A DNA stretch of 64,000 nucleotides, taken from NCBI GenBank assembly GCA_020152595.1, contig JAIGNY010000327.1:62001-126000 (forward strand), written 5' to 3'. Numbering within the stretch: position 1 is the first letter of the stretch; every line of letters begins with the position of its first letter. This document shows, piece by piece, positions 43,501 to 51,022 of this stretch. The DNA comes from Chiridota heheva (lineage: Eukaryota; Echinodermata; Holothuroidea; Apodida; Chiridotidae). Made by a program: the position numbers and the translations under genes. The notes beneath the pieces are model-generated. The model saw only the letters and a list, made by a program, of their open reading frames with translations. It was not told the origin of the DNA and searched no databases.

Positions 43501-46500
43501 AGAATATTCATTATCTTGTAAACTTTGACAGGTTTAAGTAGCTTTTAAGACAATCTAGGCTACTGTTGCTCTAGGCGCTGCTATTTGCTATTCTAAGAGG
43601 AAGTGCATCTGGGCATTGGTTTTGTTCTTTTCTTGCACCACATGAGTCAACCTCAAAACTGTCACCCATAGTTTTGATCGGTGTTACGATTGTGGAAGAT
43701 CAATACCAAGCAATTCTGGTGATACCACATGGCTGTTCTAGTCTTGTGACCATCACATGATCAGAGATGCTTGGCACCATTCCGTGAGAGTTGATTTCAA
43801 TTTGTCTCCTTGATTTGGAGCTTATAGCTGGAATCGTAGTGTTTGGAATGGACATTTTGGTGTATTTTATCTATTCATTTGTATGAATTCAAGATGAAGC
43901 TTAATCTTTATGGATTAAGGTTGATCCCTATAGACTATGGTTGATCCCTATAGAGTAAGGTTTATTCCTATATAGTAAGGTTGATCCGTATAGACTATTG
44001 TCAGATTAGCACCATGAATATATTGTTTTTAATGGGCTTATTTGGTCCTTTGTATTGTAGTCATGTGTTTAGAGTTTTGCTGTTACTCCTATTGTGGGTG
44101 TAGAATATTCATTATCCTCATATTGTGGGTGTAGAATATTCATTATCCTCATATTGTGGGTGTAAATATTCATTATCTTATGAACCTTCTTAACAATCTT
44201 CAGGAGAAGTCTCCGTTTGATGATTTTGAGCCCTTCTAAAATTAATCTAGTGATTTGTTTCTGCTTGTGCTTTCAAACCACTTAGGCAAAATATATCAAA
44301 TCAATTCATTGCTTTCACATTTTAGGTATAATATATTCAAGGGATGCCCACAAGCAAAGACATGCACACTTATCCTTCGTGGAGGCGCTGAGCAGTTTAT
44401 TGACGAGACAGAACGATCATTACACGATGCAATCATGATTGTCAGAAGAGCAATCAAGAATGATTCAGTTGTTGCTGGTGAGATTTGCTTATGTATATTC
44501 ACAGAAGGATATAGTTTGTCACTGGTGCTAACCAGTACACCATGGTTAGTCACGGATATGGGCCTACTAGTATGACATGGTTAGTCACTTGTGGTGATGC
44601 CACTCGCTTGAATGGAATGCATTTTATCATTAATGTATGCTCTGAAAGGAATTCAAAACTATCAAGTGTCTGGCTTTAATGGAAATAAAAACTATTTGTT
44701 TCTGGCATCAAAGAAAATCAAAATGGTTGCTTTTGTGACATGGAAAAACTTGATGGAATGTGAATCTTGCCTGAAAGGAACTCGAACAATAAATGGTTTA
44801 CCTGACTAGAATTGATTTGACCTCAAAATCAATCAACCTCAATGAAGATAATTCCTGCATGTTCAGAGTGCAAGCCAGTGAGATATGTTGGTGATGAAAC
44901 AAGGATTCATGGGACGGTAGGTTTGATTGTGGATGAGGGTTATGTAATAAAGATATGAAAAGTAATAACAGTAAATAATTAGCATGGTGGAGTTTCTCAG
45001 GGTGGGAAAATATGTTTTATATATCTTGCTTTCTAAGTGTAGATCATGTTAGCCCTCTGGACATTAACCAGTATCTATGTTGAGAGCAATGTGAATTCCT
45101 ATCTGTTCTCTTAAACTCCACCACTCACCTTTCCACCTAAACTTTTGCACCTTTTTCATCTTCTGGAATTTCCTCTTTGTGGATGGGTGACTGCTTTTGG
45201 TAATATTGTTCCTTTTTACCCCCCTCCCCCCTTCCCCCTGCCCCCTTCTTCCTCGTTGTGACCAGGCCTACACATCCTTTTCGGTACAGTGATTCCCCTA
45301 TAGTAGTTCTGCGACTTTCTTTTTCTAGTTACCTCTGGTCTTCCGGCCCTTGGTATTTTTCTTCCAATGTGACCAAACGCTGCTGCCTTCACCTTGACTC
45401 TCTCTCCCTTCCCCATGAGCTACCTGCTACATCAATTGGCCATTAGCCCTAGTCCCAAAATTTTAATCATTAAGCCCTCATCAAACAAACAAACCAGACA
45501 TTATAGGTCATGAAAGTTATTAAAGATTACATTTATTATTAATATTTCACATGGGTATATTTCAAGAGATATTCCTGAGAATTTTGTTGAAAGTAAGTTT
45601 TTTGCTTGTCTGTTTCTTTCAGTCCCGAAAGTGAAACCTTATGTTTCATGAGGATTGTTTAGAAAGCTGAGGTTTTTAGACACCCGTGTGCCAAAGAAGC
45701 GTGCACAGTGAAACTAATAATAGTTCATACTATCACATGTGAGCTCCTCAAATTTCAATCCACAGATGTTCAAATGTCTTTTCAGTTTTTTTTATTTACA
45801 GTGAATTCCCATTAGGAATATTTCTTTGTTTTTGTAACTTTTTTTGTTGTTGTATTTTTCATTGTTTTTGTATCTTTCACTTGTAGCAAAACTGGACTTT
45901 CATTTCAGTCCTGTTTTACTACAATGGGATGTGTTATTACATATAGCTTTGATTTGAGTCATTTTGATCTAAATAAGACATAAATTTATAAACTTACAGC
46001 ATTATACTTAAATCCTTTGTTTTATTGTCTCTAAACCTGCATGACCGCTGTGCTAATCTCTTGCTTTTATTTATGAATCTACAGGTGGTGGTGCTGTGGA
46101 GATGGAGGTTAGCAAATACTTAAGAGACCATTCTCGGACCATAGCTGGGAAGCAACAGATCTTAATTGGAGCATATGCAAAGGCATTAGAGATCATTCCA
46201 AGGCAACTGTGTGACAATGCTGGTTTTGATGCCACTAATATCTTGAACAAGCTCCGACAAAAACATGCACAAGGTAAAAATGATCATAAGCTTTTGGTAT
46301 TATTGATGTGTGGTAGCAGAGAACTAAGTATTTACCACGTTAAAACCTATGATAACCTTTTCATACCAGAATGTGAAAGATTTGGTATTTTGGTAATGTC
46401 TTCGGAAAAGCACTATCTAATATCTTTCAGATGAGGGTAATTTCATTAGGGGTTCTCCTGGAGGTTTTGGGCCGAAACCTCCAGGTTTTAAAAGGTAGTA

Positions 46501-47694
46501 AAATGGGTAGTAAAAGGTAGTAGAATGCCATTATCTGATAACACACCTTTTAGTATGGCGACATTATAATATATTCCTCACGAATCTTTTTCTGAATGTG
46601 ATTTTATTGTGTCGATATATTCGGTTTAGAAACCTACCAAAATTTGCTTGTCCCATCATAAAATGGCAGCCTCTTAAAAATCTTTTTTCAGCCTTTTTAC
46701 ACAGTGTTCTCACTTTAAACCTGCGGTTTAATACGTGATTAATTCCATGCTTTCTGCAGGTTCAAGTTTAAGGAAAGCACCGTCTGTTCTTCTTTTGGCA
46801 GAAGTTTTTTTGTTTTTTTTTGGTCATTTCCATTTTCCCAAATGTTTTAAAGCCTTAAAGGTGATATTTTTCTTCTTTATTTAACTCTGAAACTAAGTCT
46901 TAAGAAAAGTAGGTTGAATTGTTTATGGTCTTCAAAACAGGTTGAATTGTTTGTCAAATCTGTTCAGGTGTATTTGATTGCACATGTAGATTGATATATC
47001 ACATTTTGAGTGGTAATGAAGTGGTCCCTTTCACAGTTGAAGGCATGATCTATACAATGTACGACACCAGATTTTTTTGTCAGAATGATAGTAGAATGTG
47101 ATGTTTTCTCTGATATGATGTAGGTGTTGTAGTGACTGTTCCTGGATTTCTAAGAAGAATTTAAAATTATCTTCATGTTCATTGTGTTTTTGCAATGATA
47201 CAAATTCAAAATAGAAATTGAGAGAATCCTGAATTTTAAAAAGCATATTTATTTCTTGCAAGAAATAAATTAAATCCTTAAAACAGACTACTTACCCACC
47301 TTAATGTAAGTTACATAAAACAGATTTCAATCTGTTGCAATTAAGTGTGTTTAGTTTCATCTCTTATGAACAAAAGTATGCTTGAATGAAACTATGCATA
47401 TTTTCTCCATTCAAAAGACTTCTTCCTAATTGCAAAATGATAAATCTTATCTTTATATTTTACTTAGGTGGAAAATGGTTTGGCGTGGATATAAACAATG
47501 AAGATGTGGCTGATAATTACGAGGCTTGCGTTTGGGAACCGGCAGTTGTGAAGAAGAACGCCCTGACCGCTGCATCAGAGGCTGCGTGTCTGGTCCTGTC
47601 AGTCGATGAAACCATCAAGAACCCCAAGTCCACAAACACTGATGACAGGCCTGCCCCCGCCCCTATGGGAAGGGGGAGAGGTAGGCCTATGTAG
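25558..47694 (+). CDS. CCT7: T-complex protein 1 subunit eta (CCT7), eleven coding exons
   Basis: One of the eight subunits of the cytosolic TRiC/CCT chaperonin, which folds actin, tubulin and other proteins using ATP. Exons: 25558-25563, 27478-27631, 28943-29049, 33745-33923, 35370-35541, 38585-38749, 41845-41978, 42542-42694, 44326-44477, 46085-46273, 47468-47694. Every junction is GT-AG and in phase, giving 545 aa (human 543). Family motifs: [12 protein letters not shown] at 37-48, [10 protein letters not shown] from 57, [10 protein letters not shown] from 91 with the hydrolytic Asp92, [13 protein letters not shown] from 408, [15 protein letters not shown] near the C-terminus. The end GRGRGRPM closely matches the Gly/Arg-rich human eta tail, which identifies the subunit. 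No defect seen. Confidence 0.97.
25564..27477 (+). other. CCT7 intron 1
   Basis: AT-rich 1.9-kb intron from GTAAGC to TTTATAG. Apart from AACGTT palindromes near its start and a T18 run at about 26306, I see no repeat family or embedded gene. Confidence 0.6.
27478..27631 (+). CDS. CCT7: CCT7 exon 2
   Basis: Encodes [10 protein letters not shown] through [18 protein letters not shown]. The [12 protein letters not shown] block is the group II chaperonin signature 1. Ends in phase 1 before GTAAGA. Confidence 0.95.
27820..28345 (+). repeat. Foldable segment shared by CCT7 introns, copy in intron 2
   Basis: The core (28155-28345) reads GGTTTTGATTGGTGTTACG, then CTGGTGATAAC, GTGACCATCACC, GAGAGTTGGCTGA. 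It matches intron 4 (34895-35285) along about 400-500 bp, and introns 6 and 8 over the core only. Pairing potential: TTGAT with ATCAA, CCCAA with TTGGG, GGTGAT with ATCACC nested inside it, and GGCTGA with TCAGCC. It could be a structured noncoding RNA, a SINE or an intragenic duplication. Confidence 0.5.
28943..29049 (+). CDS. CCT7: CCT7 exon 3
   Basis: Encodes [20 protein letters not shown] and [16 protein letters not shown]. The NDGAT loop binds the nucleotide phosphates. Donor GTAAGT at 29050. Confidence 0.95.
29797..30590 (+). repeat. 40-bp minisatellite of about 20 hairpin-forming units (CCT7 intron 3)
   Basis: Each unit is an inverted repeat plus an A-rich spacer: ACCTCTG-T-CCAAC, loop TTT or TTC, GTTGG-CAGAGGT, then AACAAAAACATA. 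The stem is 12 bp with one bulged T. Loop-closing bases vary (TTTG, TTCA, TTCG, TTTC). Three units make 120 bp, which explains 40-residue periodic open frames on the minus strand; they are not genes. The array lies in sense with CCT7 transcription. Confidence 0.9.
30860..31578 (+). repeat. 19-bp minisatellite, first part of copy 2
   Basis: Units are GTCATGTGGGACATGGGAT (19 bp), changing after 31270 to GCCATGTGAGACATGGGAT and GCCGTGTGAGACATGGGAT. The homogeneous run of GTCATG units differs from copy 1, so this stretch expanded after the copies separated. Confidence 0.88.
31579..32625. mobile_element. Insertion with degenerate inverted ends, carrying its own minisatellite
   Basis: The left end begins CAGAAATTTATGCCATGGCT followed by CTTACAACAC. 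The complement of the right end reads AGAATTTTGTGCCTGGCGTA then TTGCTTACGACAAG, so the ends are inverted repeats of about 35 bp with about 70% identity. It splits copy 2 of the minisatellite-cored element. GGAGG occurs on both sides and may be a target duplication. Interior AT-rich, no gene, with a 10-unit array at 32357-32541. Confidence 0.5.
32357..32541 (+). repeat. 19-bp minisatellite CAATGCCCTGTACATTACG, about 10 units
   Basis: Nine full and one partial unit. The first two end ACA and the rest ACG, and the second has one extra base change, so the array is very homogeneous. It creates short open frames in all three forward phases, none of them credible genes. Confidence 0.9.
32634..33320 (+). 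repeat. CCATGTGGGACAT-type minisatellite, second part of copy 2
   Basis: More diverged and irregular units (for example GGTGGAATGCCATGTGGGACATAT), resembling the 5780-6080 part of copy 1. It ends GCCTTAGTGTGAGATGCCA before the conserved right flank. Confidence 0.8.
33389..33562 (+). mobile_element. I-like LINE 3' end fragment
   Basis: Plus orientation. Pyrimidine-rich 3' UTR (CTCCTTCCTATCCCCCCTCC), then ACCCTCTTGGCACATTTGAC and GTTAAACATCAACAAACC, the same terminus seen in reverse at 9231 and 19785. It abuts the right end of the minisatellite-cored element. Confidence 0.6.
33745..33923 (+). CDS. CCT7: CCT7 exon 4
   Basis: Encodes [20 protein letters not shown] through KIPRENIL. The GDGTT loop carries the hydrolytic Asp. 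Acceptor TTTTTAG, donor GTAAGT. Confidence 0.95.
33970..34090 (+). repeat. Short tandem repeat of about 27 bp, four units
   Basis: The unit is GGTGGGTGGAAAATTGTAA plus GGAGA-type filler. It lies at the start of CCT7 intron 4. No function suggested. Confidence 0.75.
34895..35285 (+). repeat. Foldable segment shared by CCT7 introns, copy in intron 4
   Basis: The core (35085-35285) keeps CTGGTGATAAC...GACCATCACCTGATTGGG and GGCTGA...TCAGCC exactly where intron 2 has them, while the sequence between the arms differs (the GGCTGA hairpin loop is shorter here). Upstream homology to intron 2 begins near GGCATCATGGAAAA at 34906. Confidence 0.5.
35370..35541 (+). CDS. CCT7: CCT7 exon 5
   Basis: Encodes [20 protein letters not shown] through [13 protein letters not shown], matching human EQRKLLEKCAMTALSSKLIS and [13 protein letters not shown]. 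Donor GTGAGT. Confidence 0.95.
35542..37799 (+). other. CCT7 intron 5, first part
   Basis: AT-rich. Short repeats TTCAATTCAATTCAAT at about 35698 and a triple GGAATTTCAGAATTTGG-like repeat at 36960-37040. I see no gene; the open frame at 35924-36160 has no recognisable content. Confidence 0.5.
37800..37874 (+). mobile_element. I-like LINE 3' terminus with (CAAA)n tail
   Basis: Reads TTGACCCTCGTTGTCGTAGT, ACCGTTAAGACCTCATCAT and ends ACAAACAAACAAAC, matching the (CAAA)n terminus of the long copy at 13660-13720. Only the last 75 bp are present. Confidence 0.55.
37880..38560 (-). mobile_element. RTE-like LINE fragment, reverse-transcriptase C-terminus
   Basis: The minus strand encodes [20 protein letters not shown] and [11 protein letters not shown], then, in other frames, DLLGTFWW and [20 protein letters not shown] with [20 protein letters not shown]. 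This is the familiar C-terminus of RTE-type endonuclease/reverse transcriptases (ESILLYGSETWT...GRRSRGRP...W). At least two frame breaks. It lies antisense in CCT7 intron 5 and reaches close to the acceptor of exon 6. Confidence 0.7.
38585..38749 (+). CDS. CCT7: CCT7 exon 6
   Basis: Encodes [20 protein letters not shown] through [11 protein letters not shown]. Acceptor TCTCTCATCTAG ends at 38584; donor GTTAGT. Human has [20 protein letters not shown]. Confidence 0.95.
38983..39584 (+). mobile_element. Long-TIR MITE, copy 2 (CCT7 intron 6)
   Basis: The left end TTAAAGGATTAATTTAGTGG and right end GACCCCTGAAGTAATTCTTT are inverted. Inside are AATGGTGAAGAAAGTGCTCA on the left and its inverse TCTTCATTATTTTG on the right. 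A 25-bp segment, GACTAATGAATCTGAGGCTA plus TGACA, is tandemly doubled at 39361-39412. No coding capacity. Confidence 0.7.
39897..40245 (+). repeat. Foldable segment shared by CCT7 introns, copy in intron 6
   Basis: A 349-bp block about 95% identical by eye to intron 8 (43539-43888). The core GTTTTGATCGGTGTTACGAT...CTGGTGATACC...GACCATCACATGATCA matches introns 2 and 4. Pairings differ in sequence but keep the layout: TTGATC with GATCAA, CCAAGCA with TGTTTGG, GATTTCA with TGGAATC, and a CTCC/GGAG hairpin between the last pair. Confidence 0.55.
40625..40700 (-). other. Possible tRNA-like sequence (SINE head or tRNA fossil)
   Basis: The minus strand reads TGGTGCGGAGG...GGCTAGCATGTGAG...CCAGGTCCAAGTCTCACCA, with spacing like a tRNA A box and a B box (GGTCCAAGTCT against GGTTCGANTCC). 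Several consensus bases are wrong. Weak; no element body recognised. Confidence 0.25.
41845..41978 (+). CDS. CCT7: CCT7 exon 7
   Basis: Encodes [20 protein letters not shown] and [20 protein letters not shown]. Splits an Arg codon (AG/A) with exon 8. Donor GTTAGT. Confidence 0.95.
42542..42694 (+). CDS. CCT7: CCT7 exon 8
   Basis: Encodes [20 protein letters not shown] and [11 protein letters not shown]...EEEQIGGDR. Acceptor TTATTTTGCAG; donor GTCAGT. Confidence 0.95.
43395..44175 (+). repeat. Direct repeats flanking the intron 8 foldable segment
   Basis: The order CTATAGACTATTGTCAGATT, AGCACCATGAATATATTGTT, GGGCTTATTTGGTC, AGAATATTCATTATC occurs at about 43395-43520 and again at about 43995-44115, on either side of the 350-bp segment. 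AAGCTTAAT/GATCCCTATAG phrases recur before each. At the right end, ATTGTGGGTGTAGAATATTC is tandemly tripled (44090-44175). Confidence 0.6.
43539..43888 (+). repeat. Foldable segment shared by CCT7 introns, copy in intron 8
   Basis: Nearly the same as the intron 6 copy, with start and end at the same points (AGCTTTT... to ...ATGAAT). One difference, GCTTGG in place of GTTTGG, turns a G-U pair of the CCAAGC stem into G-C. Confidence 0.55.
44326..44477 (+). CDS. CCT7: CCT7 exon 9
   Basis: Encodes [20 protein letters not shown] and [20 protein letters not shown] to NDSVVAG, matching human ILRGGAEQF and [20 protein letters not shown]. Donor GTGAGA. Confidence 0.96.
44478..46084 (+). other. CCT7 intron 9 with LINE 3' fragment
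   Basis: Bounded by GTGAGA and ATCTACAG. It holds the LINE terminus at about 45120-45493. The rest is AT-rich and unrecognised. Confidence 0.6.
45120..45493 (+). mobile_element. I-like LINE 3' UTR fragment with (CAAA)n tail
   Basis: Pyrimidine-rich stretch (TTTACCCCCCTCCCCCCTTC), then GCCCTAGTCCCAAAATTTTA and ATTAAGCCCTCATCAAACAA ACAAAC at the end (45466-45493). Same terminus type as 13660 and 37800. No coding sequence remains. Confidence 0.55.
46085..46273 (+). CDS. CCT7: CCT7 exon 10
   Basis: Encodes [40 protein letters not shown] and [20 protein letters not shown]. Contains the GGGA.E motif that closes the ATP site. Donor GTAAAA. Confidence 0.96.
47468..47694 (+). CDS. CCT7: CCT7 exon 11
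   Basis: Encodes [40 protein letters not shown] and [10 protein letters not shown], ending GRGRGRPM and stop TAG at 47692-47694. A GTAGGC inside the last codons could act as a donor, but reading through gives the family tail. Confidence 0.95.
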
Positions 47695-49150
47695 CGCACC
47701 CTAGGGCCGCCTTTGATATAATTCTTTGCCTTTGATGTATTTGGTGTCTTGAATTTTGTACGGTTACGTGTGTATTGCAAGTGATGTGTTTGCCTTGGAT
47801 TCCAAATTATCGTAAAATAGTTGCTTTGGAGCACGTGTAGAGTCAAGTGCTTCCAACCATGTAAAAGCAAATCCAAGGCTGAGACCTTTTATCGCATTGA
47901 TATATTTGCCTAAGAGCAAGATGATCAGGGTAGTGAGCTTTGTGTGTCATGTTGAAATTAATTTGTTGTCACAAAGATCAAGGAAACCCCAAAGAACAGG
48001 ATTATGAGTAAAGTGGTATAATGAATGGTTTAGTTCTAGAAGACTTAAGAGAAATGAAAACTTGGATATGTGACACTCTTACCTTTGCTTAGAAGACCTT
48101 GTATTTGTGCGGATCTAATCCTTTAGGAAGACCTTGTATTTGTGCGGATCTAATCCTTTAGGAAGACCTTGTATTTGTGCGGATCTAATCCTCTCCATTT
48201 CTTTTCTGTAGAAGGTTCTGTATATTATTTTGAACATTAGCAAAATACCTGCTTTAAGTAGTTAATGACACGCTGCTGTGAACATCCTAAAATATCTGTT
48301 TTGAATCTTGCAGGCTGTTTTGATTCTTTAGAAGGTGATTAGTCAATAAGATTTCCCAAGGAGTCAATAAGATTTCCCAACGTTTTGATTGGTCACTTGT
48401 GAGCATGAGCATTTTGGCTTTGAAATTTGACAAATTAAGGAATTGGAATTGGAAAATTGTGATATGAATAATTGAGGGGAAAATCCAATTAATAGAGTAC
48501 GAAAAAGATCAACACAGTAAGTTAGTTGTGTTTGAAATTAGGGCAAGTCACAGAGTTTTAAATGCTTGCATTGTTAATTGTTGAATATAAGTAAGTCGTT
48601 GCTATCACTAGCTTCTGTTTAGATTCTCTGGCACTTGGTGCATGATGCCAAGTAAACACGCATCTTTCACAATGATGCTGACCTGGATATAAATGGGCTT
48701 AAATTGTTTCCTACTTCTGATATTGGATTAAGGAAGGTGGAGGTTAATCGTTAAGCTTCTTATCTTTCCGTCCTTGTAATTCTGTCCTTAGTTGGTCATC
48801 TTGCTAGCTGCTTCTGGAGGAGCTGCTATTTAATTGCTTCCTACATGGCGAGAATTCTTGATAACTGTTTTATTGTGTTCATGAACCTAAAACGGTAATC
48901 GTGCATTTGATGAGATAATTTAAGAGTAGAATTGATATTGCTAAGCTGAAAGATTAGGTTTAAAGAATAAGAATTTCCTCCCTGTTTAAACATGACAAGA
49001 TTTGGCATGTCTTATCCATTCATGATTAAATATTTTCATGTTCATTTGAACATTGATGATGCACATTCAGTTGAGGTTCCAACACCTTCCATGATTAAAC
49101 ATGTTTTTACATTTAGAACATTACAATCAATGAGAATTATGTTCAGTTTG
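47695..49150 (+). other. CCT7 3' UTR and flank
   Basis: No gene seen. A 35-bp unit (GAAGACCTTGTATTTGTGCG plus GATCTAATCCTTTAG) is tandemly tripled at 48092-48192, and GTCAATAAGATTTCCCAA is doubled at 48342-48379. No clear AATAAA lies close to the stop; the nearest canonical ones I noticed are at 49924-49929 and 49942-49947. Confidence 0.4.
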
Positions 49151-49572
49151 CAGACTCCTAGCTTGATTTAAAAAGGGGCAGGTTGCTAGACTTGTTGAGG
49201 GGCACATTAATGCAAGCGCGAAGCGCTGCGGCTTTTCGGCGTGGAGTCCAGGGGCACAATCCCATGGTGAAGAAGCTCTGGGAATTTAGCTATAATCATA
49301 CCTCAGAATGAAACTATTCTGATTGATAAGGACCATTCATGAGCCAAACAGAATAATTACTTACTATGCTATCATTCTGTTCTGTATCCATGTAAGGTAT
49401 TTCATTGATGAGGTTAATTAAGATTATTTACTTTAAAAAATAAAATAAATCTAAAAAAATATATATATATTTTTTCTTCTCATGATTGGCAAGGCGGACC
49501 CCATGGGTGCAGGGCGGGCCCACAGAGGGGCTGGCTGGGCTGCCCCTGTGAAACAGCAAAGCTAGGGGTCTG
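49151..49572. mobile_element. 422-bp MITE with CAGACCCCTAGCTT ends, copy 2
   Basis: Begins CAGACTCCTAGCTTG and ends CAAAGCTAGGGGTCTG. It is flanked by a perfect GTTTG duplication (49146-49150 and 49573-49577). Same internal order as the copy at 12356 (GCGCT..GCG, TAGCTATAATCATACC, ATGAGCCAAACAG). Copy 1 agrees with a 5-bp target site. Confidence 0.75.
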
Positions 49573-50684
49573 GTTTGATTTAGATGCATCCTAATCAAAC
49601 ATGCCCACCTGTATAGACATGTCACTGTAGGAATCAACATTCCATTACTAAATGAAGATGTCCACATTAAGTCATGTTAAATCATTTTCATATATGTTTT
49701 TATGAAGCATGTCCATTCATTGTTAAAAAATTCATGTTGAAACATTACTAATCTATCACTCATGTTTATTAATTCATGGGCTTGAATATGTAAAGTCACC
49801 CGCTTGGTAAAGTAGTTAGTTTACTTTCTCGCGGAAATCAGATTAAAAACGTGAATATTCATATGAATCATTTGAGCTTGTTTGAGGTATTGCCCACCAT
49901 TTTGTACTTTGTGAGTAACTTGAAATAAAATGTTAAATAGAAATAAAATGGCAGCAGTTTCTTTTTTCATCTTTTCAGTCTCAGGTTATAGAGAGACCTT
50001 TCTCTGATCCTTGCCTCTCGTAGAAGAGTCTTTTCTTAAGAAGGTAATTGCTGAGAACTTTGTATAGAGGTGTACTAACAACAATTGTACACAAAGCGCA
50101 GCCTAATAATAATTGCAGCCTCATAAATGGCAGCCTTCATCGTAAACTTGTATGAATATTCCAAAGCGTTATGTTGTCCCAAGATACTTCTTGCTTCCTC
50201 ACTTTATGTCTTATAACCTGACATTTATTACAATGGTTCTCCTGAAATACACAATTTTATTTTAGTTTATTCTTCATCCATTGCGAAAACACTTTAAAGA
50301 TATTTTTTGTATGGTGATCAAGAGAAAATGATTTATTTCTAAGAGTTGTTCTAGGCAAAAAATGTAGTGTAAATGACGATTCTTTTTCCCCAACACATAA
50401 ACAAGTTTTGATTAACTCTATATTGTCCAACATGTATGTGTAAAAGCTGGGTACATGGAAGCTGTTCGCCTGGTGGATTTTCTGAAAGAAAATTCCTCAA
50501 TTTTTCCTCCGAACTGGGAAAATAAAATCATTCCAGGGGGTAGCTTGTCCCTAATTCATAGGACTTTGCGCTGCATCAACGATAAGACAAGCTGTCAAGA
50601 ATGCTTATCATATATCAATCTTTGTTATGAAACGTTTGAATTTCTGCTTTGTATAATAATAAGTTTGGAATCAAAATAAAGGTG
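49573..50684. other. Gene-free stretch
   Basis: AT-rich. The only open frame of note (50455-50679, 74 codons) encodes a peptide I do not recognise, with no splice context to support it. AATAAA at 49924 and 49942 may serve CCT7. Confidence 0.4.
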
Positions 50685-51022
50685 CAGGCATGTGTGACTT
50701 CAGCTATTTAGCTGATTGCAGCTTGTTTCCAAGCTTATTTTATTTTCTGCATAATTGACAATACTTAGCTATTTTGATGAGAATATTGATCAATTTCAGC
50801 ATGTGAGACTTTAGCTGATTGCAGCTATTTTTCAAGCTAATTTCACCTATTTTCTGCATAATTGACAATACTTAGCTATTTTGATAAGAATATTGATCAA
50901 TTTTAGCATGTGAGACTTCAGCTATTTAGCTGATTGCAGCTATTTTCCAAGCTAATTTCACCTATTTTCTGCATAATTGACAATACTTAGCTATTTTAAT
51001 GAGGAAATTGATCAATTTCAGT
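50685..51022 (+). repeat. Three tandem copies of a unit of about 107-114 bp
   Basis: The copies start at about 50685, 50799 and 50906. Each has TGTGACTTCAGCTATTTAGC or a shorter form, GCTGATTGCAGCT, TTTTCTGCATAATTGACAAT and ACTTAGCTATTTTGATGAG. The middle copy lacks the ATTTAGCTG piece. Confidence 0.8.

Noticed and set aside
44255-44575. 106-codon open frame on the plus strand
   Set aside because: It is CCT7 exon 9 with intron read-through at both ends; splice sites at 44325 and 44478 bound the real exon.
50455-50679. 74-codon frame that could be a downstream gene or extra exon
   Set aside because: No acceptor or donor at sensible places and no recognisable sequence; left as unassigned.
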